Shown: positions 16,583-24,080 of the stretch, piece after piece
How positions within the stretch are numbered: position 1 is the first letter of the stretch
How the letters are laid out: each line of letters opens with the position of its first letter
NCBI GenBank assembly: GCA_024641665.1
Contig: JAHECP010000049.1
Span: 1 to 33,340, forward strand
Origin: Acidobacteriota bacterium
GTDB taxonomy: Bacteria > Acidobacteriota > Vicinamibacteria > Vicinamibacterales > JAHECP01
Length of the DNA stretch: 33,340 bases
Direction: 5' to 3'
The notes under the pieces: generated by a model
Told to the model about the DNA's origin: nothing
What the model saw: the letters and a program-made list of their open reading frames with translations, nothing else
Database searches by the model: none
Translations under genes and position numbers: made by a program

Positions 16583-17170
16583 ATGCTGAAGACATGGGTG
16601 GCCACCGCAGGAGCGGTCGCGTTGTCGATCGTGCCGGCGGGCGCCGCCACACCGGGATCCGTCACGGGTACCGTGACGGCATCCAGCCTCCGCACCTCGG
16701 CCAATCTGGTCGTCAGCCTGGAGGCGCCGGGGCTGAAGGTCACGCCGCCGGCCGCCCCGGCCGTGGTGGACCAGAAGGACATGCACTTCGTGCCGCACGT
16801 GCTTGCCATCGTCAAGGGCGAGACCGTAGAATTCCACAACAGCGACACGGTTGCCCACAACGTGTTCTCCCCCGAGGGCGAGTACGACCTCGGCACCTGG
16901 CAGCACGGCCAGTCGAAGGCGCACACCTTCGCCAAGCCCGGCGTCTACACGCAACTCTGCCGCCTCCACCCGGAGATGGAGGGCTTCGTGGACGTGCTCG
17001 ACACGCCGTACTTCGAGGTCACGCACGACAACGGTCGCTTCGACATCAAGGACGTGCCGCCCGGCACCTACACGCTGCACGTCTGGAGCGAGAAGCTCAA
17101 GGGGACGACGAAGAAGATCACGGTCGAGAGCGGCAAGCCGACCTCCGTGCATCTGACGCTGACGAAGTAG
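16583..17170 (+). CDS. Exported cupredoxin-like copper protein, paralog 3
   Basis: A 195-residue paralog of the 5551 and 9438 products, with signal peptide MLKTWVATAGAVALSIVPAG and the same two-part structure. The copper region reads FVPHVLAIVKGETVEFHNSD, AHNVFSPEG, and QLCRLHPEMEGFVDV, keeping the H...C-x2-H-x2-M ligands. GAGGAG lies 9-14 bases before ATG 16583. The gene is followed 12 bp later by a cytochrome c gene, probably co-transcribed. It has its own sigma-54-type promoter and a candidate activator site like that of paralog 1, so the two were likely duplicated with their control regions. Function: periplasmic copper electron carrier or copper buffer (inference). Confidence 0.87.
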   Translation: MLKTWVATAGAVALSIVPAGAATPGSVTGTVTASSLRTSANLVVSLEAPGLKVTPPAAPAVVDQKDMHFVPHVLAIVKGETVEFHNSDTVAHNVFSPEGEYDLGTWQHGQSKAHTFAKPGVYTQLCRLHPEMEGFVDVLDTPYFEVTHDNGRFDIKDVPPGTYTLHVWSEKLKGTTKKITVESGKPTSVHLTLTK

Positions 17171-17182
17171 GAAAGGTGGCCG

Positions 17183-17832
17183 ATGCCCACCACCTTGCGC
17201 GCCTCCGGCCGGTTGGCGGGGCTCATCGCCCTGGCCCTCGCCGCCGGGTGCGGCGCGGGTCCGCGCCACCTGAGATCCCGTCGTACCTGGACGCGGTGCG
17301 CGGCTCGTCGGCGACGCTGATCCGCAAGCGTCTCGAGGCGCGCGGCACGCCGGTCGGCGCCGCGTTCGTCGCCGAGCTCGCCGCGGGCGGCGAAAAGGAC
17401 CTTCGTGATCGTCTGGAGCACGGCGGCAAGCAGATGCCCGCCTTTCCCCACCTCGCGGGCCCCGAGGTGGACGCGCTCCTCCACTATCTGAAGCAACAGG
17501 CGGGCGTGCCCGAGGCGACCGGCCCCGACCTGGAGGTGGACGAGTCGGTCGCCCGGGTGGGCGAGCACCTCGTGAAGGGCACGTGCCACGTGTGCCACGA
17601 CGCCACGGGCCCCGGCAGCGGGCACATGATGATGATGCGCGGCACCATCCCGTCACTCGCGAGCTTCCCCGAGGAGAAGTCGCCCGACGACCTCATCCGC
17701 AAGGTCCGCTACGGCGCGTCCGGCATGATGGGGATGATGGGCGGCGGACGCATGCCGACGTTCCGCTACCTCACGGAAGAGGAGATCGTGGCCGCCTACC
17801 TGTACCTGGCCAACTATCCGCCGCGGCCGTAG
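17183..17832 (+). pseudogene. Cytochrome c lipoprotein, frameshifted and lacking first heme
   Basis: ATG 17183 begins a lipoprotein signal (MPTTLRASGRLAGLIALALA, then AGCGAGP), but that frame soon turns to nonsense. The true body is in the frame one base back from about 17265: APPEIPSYLDAVRGSS to the stop at 17832. One extra base near 17252-17267, inside the palindrome GGCGCGG-GT-CCGCGCC, would restore a continuous protein. The body is closely related to the protein at 25626 (shared DLRDRL.HGGK.MP.F.HL.GPEVD.LL.YL and VGEH.VKGTCH.CHDATGP). It has one CHVCH heme but lacks the first CxxCH that precedes PPEI in that relative. It also carries Met-rich stretches (HMMMM, GMMGMMGGGRM) that the relative lacks. 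Either a sequencing error or a real lesion. Confidence 0.75.
17252..17267. repeat. Perfect 7-2-7 palindrome at the frameshift
   Basis: GGCGCGG, GT, CCGCGCC. It coincides with the point where the cytochrome c frame is lost. Strong GC hairpins are known spots for sequencing compression and for replication slippage. Confidence 0.6.
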
Positions 17833-17940
17833 CGCCCGCCGCGAGCGCTTCGCGAAGGACACACCCTCGACCAGGACGTCGGTCCTCCGTGCCGTGGTCT
17901 TGGCGTGTGCCGTGCGGCGCCGCGCGACGGCTCGTCCAGA

Positions 17941-18684
17941 TCAGAACCGATAGCCCAGGCTGAATGACATCACGCCGACCGTGTAGTGGTCGCCGTTCGC
18001 GAGCACGACCAGCGCCCGCGCGTCTGGCCGCACGAACACGTGCGACGTCAGCGCGGCGTTCAGCCCGCCGCCGAGCGAGATCACCGGATCGGTGAAGCGG
18101 CGCGCGCCCCAGCGGCCGTTCGCCGGCACGGTCATCATGCCGAGACGGCTCTCGTAGAAGTGCGGCATGTCCTGGGGATCGAACGTCGGACCCGTCCACG
18201 GCCCCTGCCACATCGTGCCGGTGTAGCCCTGCATCATGCCGAAGCCCAGCATGCCGCCGAAGGGCACCAGTTGCGTGCCGGGCGCGTACTGCGACATGAG
18301 CCCACCGAAGAGATGCGCGTTGTCGAGGTCGAACGACGTGCGGTACAGCCCACCGCCGAGCGCCACGTAGGGCACGGCCTTCCGATCGGCGGGCAGCAGG
18401 TTCACCAGCATGCCGAAGTTCAGGTTCAGCGCGCGGGCGCCGGGGCCTCGGCCGAGGTAGCTGCCGAGCGCCTCGAACGACACGCGATCGGTGACCGGGT
18501 AGGTGAACGTCGCGCCGACCAGGACGCCGCTGGTGGCGGAGCTCGCCGACAGCCCGCCGACCGCGGACACGGCCGGCGCGGCGGCCGGCGGGCCCGCGGG
18601 CGGAAGCGTCTGGGCCGAGGCCCAGCCGGACCAGGTCACGAGCGCGAAAGAGACGACGAGCGGAGGCAGATATCTCGAACGCAT
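17941..18684 (-). CDS. Outer-membrane beta-barrel protein
   Basis: A 247-residue exported protein with signal peptide (MRSRYLPPLVVSFALVTWSG, cleavage probably after ASA). The rest shows alternating amphipathic strands with glycine and aromatic residues and ends GVMSFSLGYRF, with the C-terminal phenylalanine required for barrel insertion. Size and pattern fit a small OmpW/OmpA-like 8-strand barrel, but I do not recognise a specific family. A methionine- and tryptophan-rich loop (GMLGFGMMQGYTGTMW) could be metal-related; this is speculative. AGAGGAG precedes ATG 18684. It is convergent with the cytochrome c at 17183 and lies downstream of the efflux operon on the same strand, but has its own strong sigma-54-type promoter. 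Confidence 0.75.
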   Translation of the reverse strand: MRSRYLPPLVVSFALVTWSGWASAQTLPPAGPPAAAPAVSAVGGLSASSATSGVLVGATFTYPVTDRVSFEALGSYLGRGPGARALNLNFGMLVNLLPADRKAVPYVALGGGLYRTSFDLDNAHLFGGLMSQYAPGTQLVPFGGMLGFGMMQGYTGTMWQGPWTGPTFDPQDMPHFYESRLGMMTVPANGRWGARRFTDPVISLGGGLNAALTSHVFVRPDARALVVLANGDHYTVGVMSFSLGYRF

Positions 18685-18740
18685 ACGACACTCCTCTGTC
18701 AGCTGTAGGCAAGAACCCGGCGGATACTACGGCGATCGTG

Positions 18741-18756
18741 AGCAGCTTCCGTGCCA
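18741..18756 (-). promoter_or_regulatory. Sigma-54 (-24/-12) promoter match before the barrel gene
   Basis: Read on the minus strand, TGGCACGGAAGCTGCT matches TGGCACG-N4-TTGCW at all but one specified base. GG is at 18755-18754 and GC at 18743-18742. Transcription would start near 18731, about 46 bases before ATG 18684. Confidence 0.55.
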
Positions 18757-18795
18757 GCACGGCGGAGCGCGGAATCCTGAGGAACTCCCGGTCTT

Positions 18796-18811
18796 CGGGG
18801 CCGGAGCCCCG
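18796..18811. repeat. GC hairpin CGGGGC-CGGA-GCCCCG
   Basis: A perfect 6-4-6 inverted repeat between the 18847-18868 dyad and the sigma-54 promoter. It may terminate transcription coming from the efflux operon, but no T-run is present. Confidence 0.35.
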
Positions 18812-18846
18812 CCCGGAAGGGACGGCGGGCGGGGAGAATTCACGAT

Positions 18847-18868
18847 CCCTGCGGGCGAGTCCGCAGGG
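18847..18868. promoter_or_regulatory. Perfect 8-6-8 dyad upstream of the barrel promoter
   Basis: CCCTGCGG, GCGAGT, CCGCAGGG, centred about 103 bp upstream of the -24 element. The spacing is like the other candidate activator sites, but the sequence differs from them. A terminator for the gene upstream is the alternative. Confidence 0.35.
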
Positions 18869-19412
18869 AGGACGCGCGCACCGGGCTCGTCCCCACGCGG
18901 TCCCGCCGACGCCGGCCCGTTTACCCGCTGCCAGAGGACGTCGTAGAACCCGTCGGGCAGATCGGTCTTCAACTCGAAGACGAAGGGGCGGATCTTGCCA
19001 CCGCCACCCTCGTAGGCCCGGACCTCGAAGCGCTCGCGGTCGATCCGGAGCACGCTGAACAAGTCGCTGAAGCGCCAGTACCGCGCGTCGTCCTGCCGGT
19101 CGGTCAGGTAGACCAGGCCGTTCGTGTAGAGCACGAGCGTCCCCTCGCTGCCGCGCCCCTGCCGCTCGTGCTTCACCGGCACGCGACCGAGCGGATCGGC
19201 AGGCAGCGACGGCATGACGGCCGAGACGACCGGCCGATCGATGCGCGCGAGCAGGAAGTCGACGACGGCGGCGGCGATGGTGCCTTCGGTCAGCTCGAAC
19301 GCGAACGTGCGGTCGGCTCCGAACCTGAGTCGGCCCTGGTCCTCATACCTCGGCCGAACACACGGCGGCGATCAGGACGACGGTCGCCAGAGCGGGGATT
19401 CGTCGACGCATC

Positions 19413-22400
19413 TCACATTCCCCTTCGATCAGGTCGGGCTCGCGCCAGCCACGACGACTGTCCCGCGAGCGCCGGTTTCACCTCTCGATGCCATTTCCAG
19501 ATCATGAAGATCACGGGGTAGATCAACAGCTCCAGCGCGAACGACGTGACCACGCCCCCGACCATCGGGGCGGCGATTCGCTTCATCACGTCCGCGCCGG
19601 CGCCCTGGCTCCACATGATCGGCAGCAGGCCCATGAGGATGGCCATCACGGTCATCATCTTCGGGCGGATCCGCTTCACGGCGCCGTCCTCGACCGCCGC
19701 CTGCAGATCCGCCAGGCTGCGCATGCGCCCGTCGCGCTTGAACTTCTCGAAGGCGTGGTCGAGGTAGAGCAGCATCACCACGCCTGTCTCGGCGTCGACG
19801 CCCGCGAGGGCGATGAGGCCCACCCAGACCGCGACGCTCAGGTTGTAGCCGAGCAGGTAGATGAGCCAGAACGCGCCAACGAGGGAGAACGGCACGGCCA
19901 GCAGCACGATCGCAATCTTCGTGACGTTGCGGGTGCTGAAGTACAGCAGCACGATGACGATGAGGAGCGTCAGGGGGATGACGATCTTCAGCCGGTCGGC
20001 GGCGCGCGTCATGTACTCGTACTGCCCGCTCCACTCCAGGTAGTAGCCTTCGGGCAGCGTCACCGTCCGACCGACCACGCGCCTGGCCTCGGCGACATAG
20101 CCGCCGATGTCGCGGCCGGCGATGTCCACGTAGACGTAGCCCAGGAGCTGGGCCTGTTCCGTTCGAATCACGGTCGGGCCGGTCGTCAATGAGATGTCGG
20201 CGACCTGACCGATCGGGATCTGCGCGCCGCCGGGCGTCGAGATGAGCGTCCGCTTCAGCGTGTTGACGTCGCTCCGGTAGTACCGTTGGTACCGGACGTT
20301 CACCGGAAACCGCTCGCGGCCCTCGATCGCGGTCGTGATGTTCGCGCCGCCGATCTCCGACTCGATGACCATCTCGACGTCCTGGACGGTCAGGCCATAG
20401 CGGGCGATCTGATCGCGCTTCACGGTGAAGTCGATGTAGTACCCGCCGGTGACGCGCTCCGCGAAGACGTTGCGCGTGCCACGGACGCTCGCGAGGGTGC
20501 GCTCGATCTGCGCGCCGATGTCGTTGATCTCCTCGAGCTTGGGACCGAAGATCTTGATCCCCACCGGCGTTCGGATGCCGGTCGACAGCATGTCCACCCG
20601 CGCCTTGATCGGCATCGTCCAGGCGTTCGCGACACCTGGCAGCCGCACGAGTCCGTCGAGTTCGCCCACGAGCGTGTCGGGCGTCATGCCGGGCCGCCAC
20701 TCCGACTCGGGCTTGAGGTTGATGACCGTCTCGATCATCTCGAGCGGCGCGGGGTCGGTGGCCGACAGCGCCCGCCCCGCCTTGCCGAAGACCGACGCCA
20801 CCTCGGGCACCCGCCTGATGATCTTGTCCTGCAGCGTCAGGATCTGCTGCGCAGTCTGCACCGACGCGCCCGGGAGCGTGATGGGCATGTAGAGCAGGCT
20901 GCCCTCGTAGAGCGGCGGCATGAACTCGGAGCCGAGGCGCATGAAGACGGGCACCGTGCTGGCCATCAGGAGCAGCGCCAGGATGAGGGTGACCGCGCGG
21001 TGGCGCAGCGCGAACTTCACGAACGGGTGGTAGGCCCAGATGAGGAGTCGGTTGATCGGGTTCTTGGCCTCGGGCGCGATCCTCCCGCGGATCAGGAGCG
21101 CCATGAGATAGGGCACCACCAGCACCGACATCAGGGCCGCGAACCCCATCGCGAACGTCTTGGTGAACGCCAGCGGCCGGAACAGGCGGCCTTCCTGGGC
21201 CTCGAGCGTGAAGATCGGCAGGAAGGACACCATGATGATGAGCAGCGAGAAGAACAGCGACGGACCGACCTCCTGCGCCGCTTCGATGAGGATCTCGCGC
21301 CGCGGCTTCGCGCCCGTGTCGTGCTCGAGGTGTTTGTGCGCGTTCTCGATCATGATGATCGCCGCGTCGATCATCGCCCCGATGGCGATCGCGATGCCGC
21401 CCAGGCTCATGATGTTCGAGCCGAGGCCGATGTATTTCATCGCCACGAACGACAGGAGGATCGACAGCGGCAGGGTCAGGATCGCGACGAGCGCGCTGCG
21501 GAAGTGCCACAGGAAGACGAGGCAGACGAGCGAGACGATCAGCGCCTCCTCAATCAGCTTCTCTCTGAGATTGTCGATCGAACGCTCGATCAGATCCGAT
21601 CGGTCGTAGGTCGTGACGAACTCGACGCCTTTCGGCAAGGCGGGCTGGACCCGCTCCTGGACCGCCTTCTTGATGGCCTGAATGACGCCGTAGGTGTCGA
21701 CACCAGACCGGATCACGACGATGCCGCCGGCGACGTCGCCCTCGCCGTTGAGGTCGGCCACGCCGCGGCGCATGTCCGGGCCGAGGTGGACGCGCGCCAC
21801 GTCCTTGACGAGGATCGGCGTGCCGTCCGGCTTCGCGCCGAGGCCGACCTGCTCGATGTCGCTGACGTCGTGGATGTACCCGCGCCCGCGGACCATGTAC
21901 TCGCGGCCCGTCCATTCGACCACACGCCCGCCGACGTCGTTGTTGCTCCGGCGCACGTCCTCGATCACGGTGTCGAGCGGGATCTTGTAGGCCAGGAGCG
22001 CGTTCGGGTCGATTTCGATTTGATACTGCTTCACGTAACCGCCAACCGGGGCGACCTCGGCGACACCGGTCACGCTGCGCAGCCAGTACTGCACGTACCA
22101 GTCGTTGAGCGTGCGGAGCCGCGAGAGATCGGTCGCGCCGGTCTTGTCGACCAGCGCGTACTCGAAGCCCCAGCCGACGCCAGTGGCGTCGGGTCCGAGC
22201 ACCGGCGTGACGCCCGCCGGCAGGCGTCCCTGCAGGCCGTTCAGGTACTCCAGCACGCGGCTGCGCGCCCAGTAAGGATCGGTGCCATCCTCGAAGATGA
22301 CGTACACGAACGAGACGTCGAAGTACGAGAAGCCGCGGACGACCTTCACGTCCGGCGCGGAGATGAGCGCCGTGACGATCGGATAGGTCACCTGGTCCTC

Positions 22401-22583
22401 GATGAGCGTCGGGCTGCGCCCCTCCCAGTTCGTCGTGACGATCACCTGCACGTCCGACAGATCCGGGATGGCGTCGATCGGCGTGTGCCGGACGGCCCAC
22501 ACGCCTCCTCCGATGGTGGCGAGCATCAGCAGGAGGACGATGAAGCCGTTGCGCGCGCTGAAGGCAATGAGTCGTTCGATCAT
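19413..22583 (-). CDS. cusA: Heavy-metal RND efflux pump, Cu(I)/Ag(I) type
   Basis: A 1056-residue inner-membrane proton-driven transporter of the CusA/CzcA (HME-RND) family. It starts MIERLIAFSARNGFIVLLLM and has the usual periplasmic loops and twelve helices, with the acidic GAMIDAAIIMIENAHKHLEH of helix 4. The copper-relay methionines of E. coli CusA (573, 623, 672) are matched by Met566 (LLYMP), Met616 (LEMIET) and Met665 (VDMLSTG) with identical spacings of 50 and 49, so Cu(I)/Ag(I) rather than Co/Zn/Cd is the likely substrate. It overlaps the adaptor gene by four bases (ATGA). It exports metal from periplasm and cytoplasm to the outside through the TolC-like partner. Confidence 0.95.
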   Translation of the reverse strand: MIERLIAFSARNGFIVLLLMLATIGGGVWAVRHTPIDAIPDLSDVQVIVTTNWEGRSPTLIEDQVTYPIVTALISAPDVKVVRGFSYFDVSFVYVIFEDGTDPYWARSRVLEYLNGLQGRLPAGVTPVLGPDATGVGWGFEYALVDKTGATDLSRLRTLNDWYVQYWLRSVTGVAEVAPVGGYVKQYQIEIDPNALLAYKIPLDTVIEDVRRSNNDVGGRVVEWTGREYMVRGRGYIHDVSDIEQVGLGAKPDGTPILVKDVARVHLGPDMRRGVADLNGEGDVAGGIVVIRSGVDTYGVIQAIKKAVQERVQPALPKGVEFVTTYDRSDLIERSIDNLREKLIEEALIVSLVCLVFLWHFRSALVAILTLPLSILLSFVAMKYIGLGSNIMSLGGIAIAIGAMIDAAIIMIENAHKHLEHDTGAKPRREILIEAAQEVGPSLFFSLLIIMVSFLPIFTLEAQEGRLFRPLAFTKTFAMGFAALMSVLVVPYLMALLIRGRIAPEAKNPINRLLIWAYHPFVKFALRHRAVTLILALLLMASTVPVFMRLGSEFMPPLYEGSLLYMPITLPGASVQTAQQILTLQDKIIRRVPEVASVFGKAGRALSATDPAPLEMIETVINLKPESEWRPGMTPDTLVGELDGLVRLPGVANAWTMPIKARVDMLSTGIRTPVGIKIFGPKLEEINDIGAQIERTLASVRGTRNVFAERVTGGYYIDFTVKRDQIARYGLTVQDVEMVIESEIGGANITTAIEGRERFPVNVRYQRYYRSDVNTLKRTLISTPGGAQIPIGQVADISLTTGPTVIRTEQAQLLGYVYVDIAGRDIGGYVAEARRVVGRTVTLPEGYYLEWSGQYEYMTRAADRLKIVIPLTLLIVIVLLYFSTRNVTKIAIVLLAVPFSLVGAFWLIYLLGYNLSVAVWVGLIALAGVDAETGVVMLLYLDHAFEKFKRDGRMRSLADLQAAVEDGAVKRIRPKMMTVMAILMGLLPIMWSQGAGADVMKRIAAPMVGGVVTSFALELLIYPVIFMIWKWHREVKPALAGQSSWLARARPDRRGM

Positions 22584-23974
22584 CGCTTCACCGGCGGTCC
22601 GTTCTTCGCCGGCGGTGTCGGCGCGCTCGGGTGCACGTGGCCGGGCATGTCCATGCCCTCCATCCCCTTGCCGCCGCCCATGTCCATGCCGGGCATGCTC
22701 ATCGACATGGCCTGCATCGCCGCCTGCAGGTTGGTCTCGGAATCAACCAGGAACTGCGCCGACGTCACCACGGTGTCTCCGTGCGCCAGGCCCTGAAGGA
22801 CCGGGTAGTAGTCGTCGACGGGTTGGCCGACCTGGACCTCGCGCGGCTCGAAGTAGCCGTCCGCGCGCGCCAGGAGGACATAGCGCCTGACGCCGGTGTC
22901 GATCACGGCTTCGCGAGGCACCGCGAGCGCGGGGCCCCCGCTCACCTGAATCACCACGGTCACGTACGCATCCGGCTTGAGCTCGAAGCCCGGATTGCGA
23001 AGCTCGATCCGGATCGTCACCCGCCGCGTCGTCGGGTCTACGTCGGGAGCAATGAAGGTGATCTTTCCCTTCAGCGTCGCGTTCGGCGGACCGTACGGAA
23101 ACTGGATCTCCGCCTCCTGACCCAGCTTCACCAGCGGCAGCTCGTACTCGAAGACCTGCCCGAGGACCCAGATCATCGACAGGTCGGCGATCGTGAACGT
23201 CGCGGTCTCCGGCGTGATGTACTGGCCGGCGAAGGCGTTCCGGTCGAGCACGATGCCGTTGAACGGCGAATACAGGGTGAGCGTCTTCCGCGGCTGGCGC
23301 GTCTGCTCCAGCTCGGCGATCTGCGCGTCGCTGATGTCCCAGAGCTCGAGGCGCTGGCGGGTCGCGGCCAGAAGCGACTCGGCGCCCGCACGGGTTTCCG
23401 GAAACTGGCTCTGGCCCAGCCGCGTCCGAGCCTCGAGCGCCAGCAGGTACTCGTTCTGGGTCGAGACGAGATCCGGGCTGTACACGGTGAAGAGCGGCTG
23501 GCCGCGCCGCACCGACTTGCCTTCGTAGTCCACGAACAGACGCTCGATCCACCCGGCGATCTTGGTGTGGATCTTCGTCACGCGGGTCTCGTCGTAGGCG
23601 AGCGTGCCTACCGTCCGGATCGTCGTGTCGAGCGCGCGGTGCGTGACCTCCGCCGTGCGGACGCCGATGAGCTGCTGGCGCGCCGGGGAGATGTACACGC
23701 TCTGCCCGTGTGCCTCGGCCGGCGGCGCGCCGGCCCCGCCGCTCTCCATGCCCGGCATGCCCGCCATCACGCCGTGGTCGGCGGAGTGCTTGGAGCTCGG
23801 CGGCGCCGCCGAGGTCGCCGGCACACCGCCGAGCCGCACCGCGACGAGCGCGCCTGCCGCGCCGATCGCCGCCGACACCAGGGCCACGACGACGGACGCG
23901 CCGACTCGTCGGCGTCGTTCGCCGCTTGCGGGCTCCGGCGATGACACGATGGTCGATGGTTCGTCGTCACTCAT
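22580..23974 (-). CDS. cusB: RND efflux periplasmic adaptor (CusB-like)
   Basis: A 464-residue membrane-fusion protein. One N-terminal helix (about residues 24-48) is followed by a Met/His-rich segment (HSADHGVMAGMPGMESGG) and then the adaptor core: KIAGWIERLFVDYEGKSVRR (lipoyl half), an alpha-helical hairpin near residues 175-235, LYSPFNGIVLDRNAFAGQYI (second lipoyl half) and barrel and membrane-proximal domains. The C-terminus is strikingly rich in methionine (MSMSMPGMDMGGGKGMEGMD) and ends with histidines, as expected for a copper-handling tail. It links the RND pump to the outer-membrane channel and in CusB also gates metal delivery. It follows the channel gene by about 96 bp containing two hairpins. 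Confidence 0.93.
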   Translation of the reverse strand: MSDDEPSTIVSSPEPASGERRRRVGASVVVALVSAAIGAAGALVAVRLGGVPATSAAPPSSKHSADHGVMAGMPGMESGGAGAPPAEAHGQSVYISPARQQLIGVRTAEVTHRALDTTIRTVGTLAYDETRVTKIHTKIAGWIERLFVDYEGKSVRRGQPLFTVYSPDLVSTQNEYLLALEARTRLGQSQFPETRAGAESLLAATRQRLELWDISDAQIAELEQTRQPRKTLTLYSPFNGIVLDRNAFAGQYITPETATFTIADLSMIWVLGQVFEYELPLVKLGQEAEIQFPYGPPNATLKGKITFIAPDVDPTTRRVTIRIELRNPGFELKPDAYVTVVIQVSGGPALAVPREAVIDTGVRRYVLLARADGYFEPREVQVGQPVDDYYPVLQGLAHGDTVVTSAQFLVDSETNLQAAMQAMSMSMPGMDMGGGKGMEGMDMPGHVHPSAPTPPAKNGPPVKR

Positions 23975-24025
23975 GGGATCCCTCGGCTCTTTCCGCGACG
24001 TCTCCTGCCCCCCGGCCTGGGCTCT

Positions 24026-24050
24026 GCCGACGGGCCCGGCTCCCGTCGGC
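24026..24050. repeat. Hairpin between channel and adaptor genes
   Basis: GCCGACGGG, a 7-base loop, then CCCGTCGGC: a perfect 9-bp stem in the roughly 96-bp gap inside the efflux operon. A role in mRNA processing or partial termination is possible. Confidence 0.5.
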
Positions 24051-24063
24051 GCTTGCGTGGACG

Positions 24064-24080
24064 GGTCCGCTCAGCGGACC
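24064..24080. repeat. Perfect palindrome over the channel stop codon
   Basis: GGTCCGCT-C-AGCGGACC, an 8-1-8 inverted repeat that includes the stop codon of the TolC-like gene (24071-24073). It stands back to back with the 24026-24050 hairpin. Confidence 0.5.

Larger units (their letters stand above)
18727..19411 (-). pseudogene. Small exported protein, frameshifted; last gene of the efflux operon
   Basis: ATG 19411 begins one base after the RND gene stop and reads a signal-like MRRRIPALATVVLIAAVCSA, then stops at 19345-19343. The protein-like sequence continues in another frame from about 19360: YEDQGRLRFGADRTFAFELT, then LVLYTNGLVYLTDRQDDARY and a tail from residue ~100 that becomes proline/glycine-rich and unlike a folded domain. 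I do not recognise the family. The middle (RYWRFSDLFSVLRIDRERFE ... FVFELKTDLPDGFYDVLW) reads like a hydrophilic beta-rich domain. The original stop may have been near 18925, since the open tail runs through the dyad and promoter of the next gene. Assembly error is possible. Confidence 0.55.

Noticed and set aside
20286-22796. 836-codon plus-strand open frame
   Set aside because: Antisense shadow of the RND pump gene, which has complete family signatures on the other strand.
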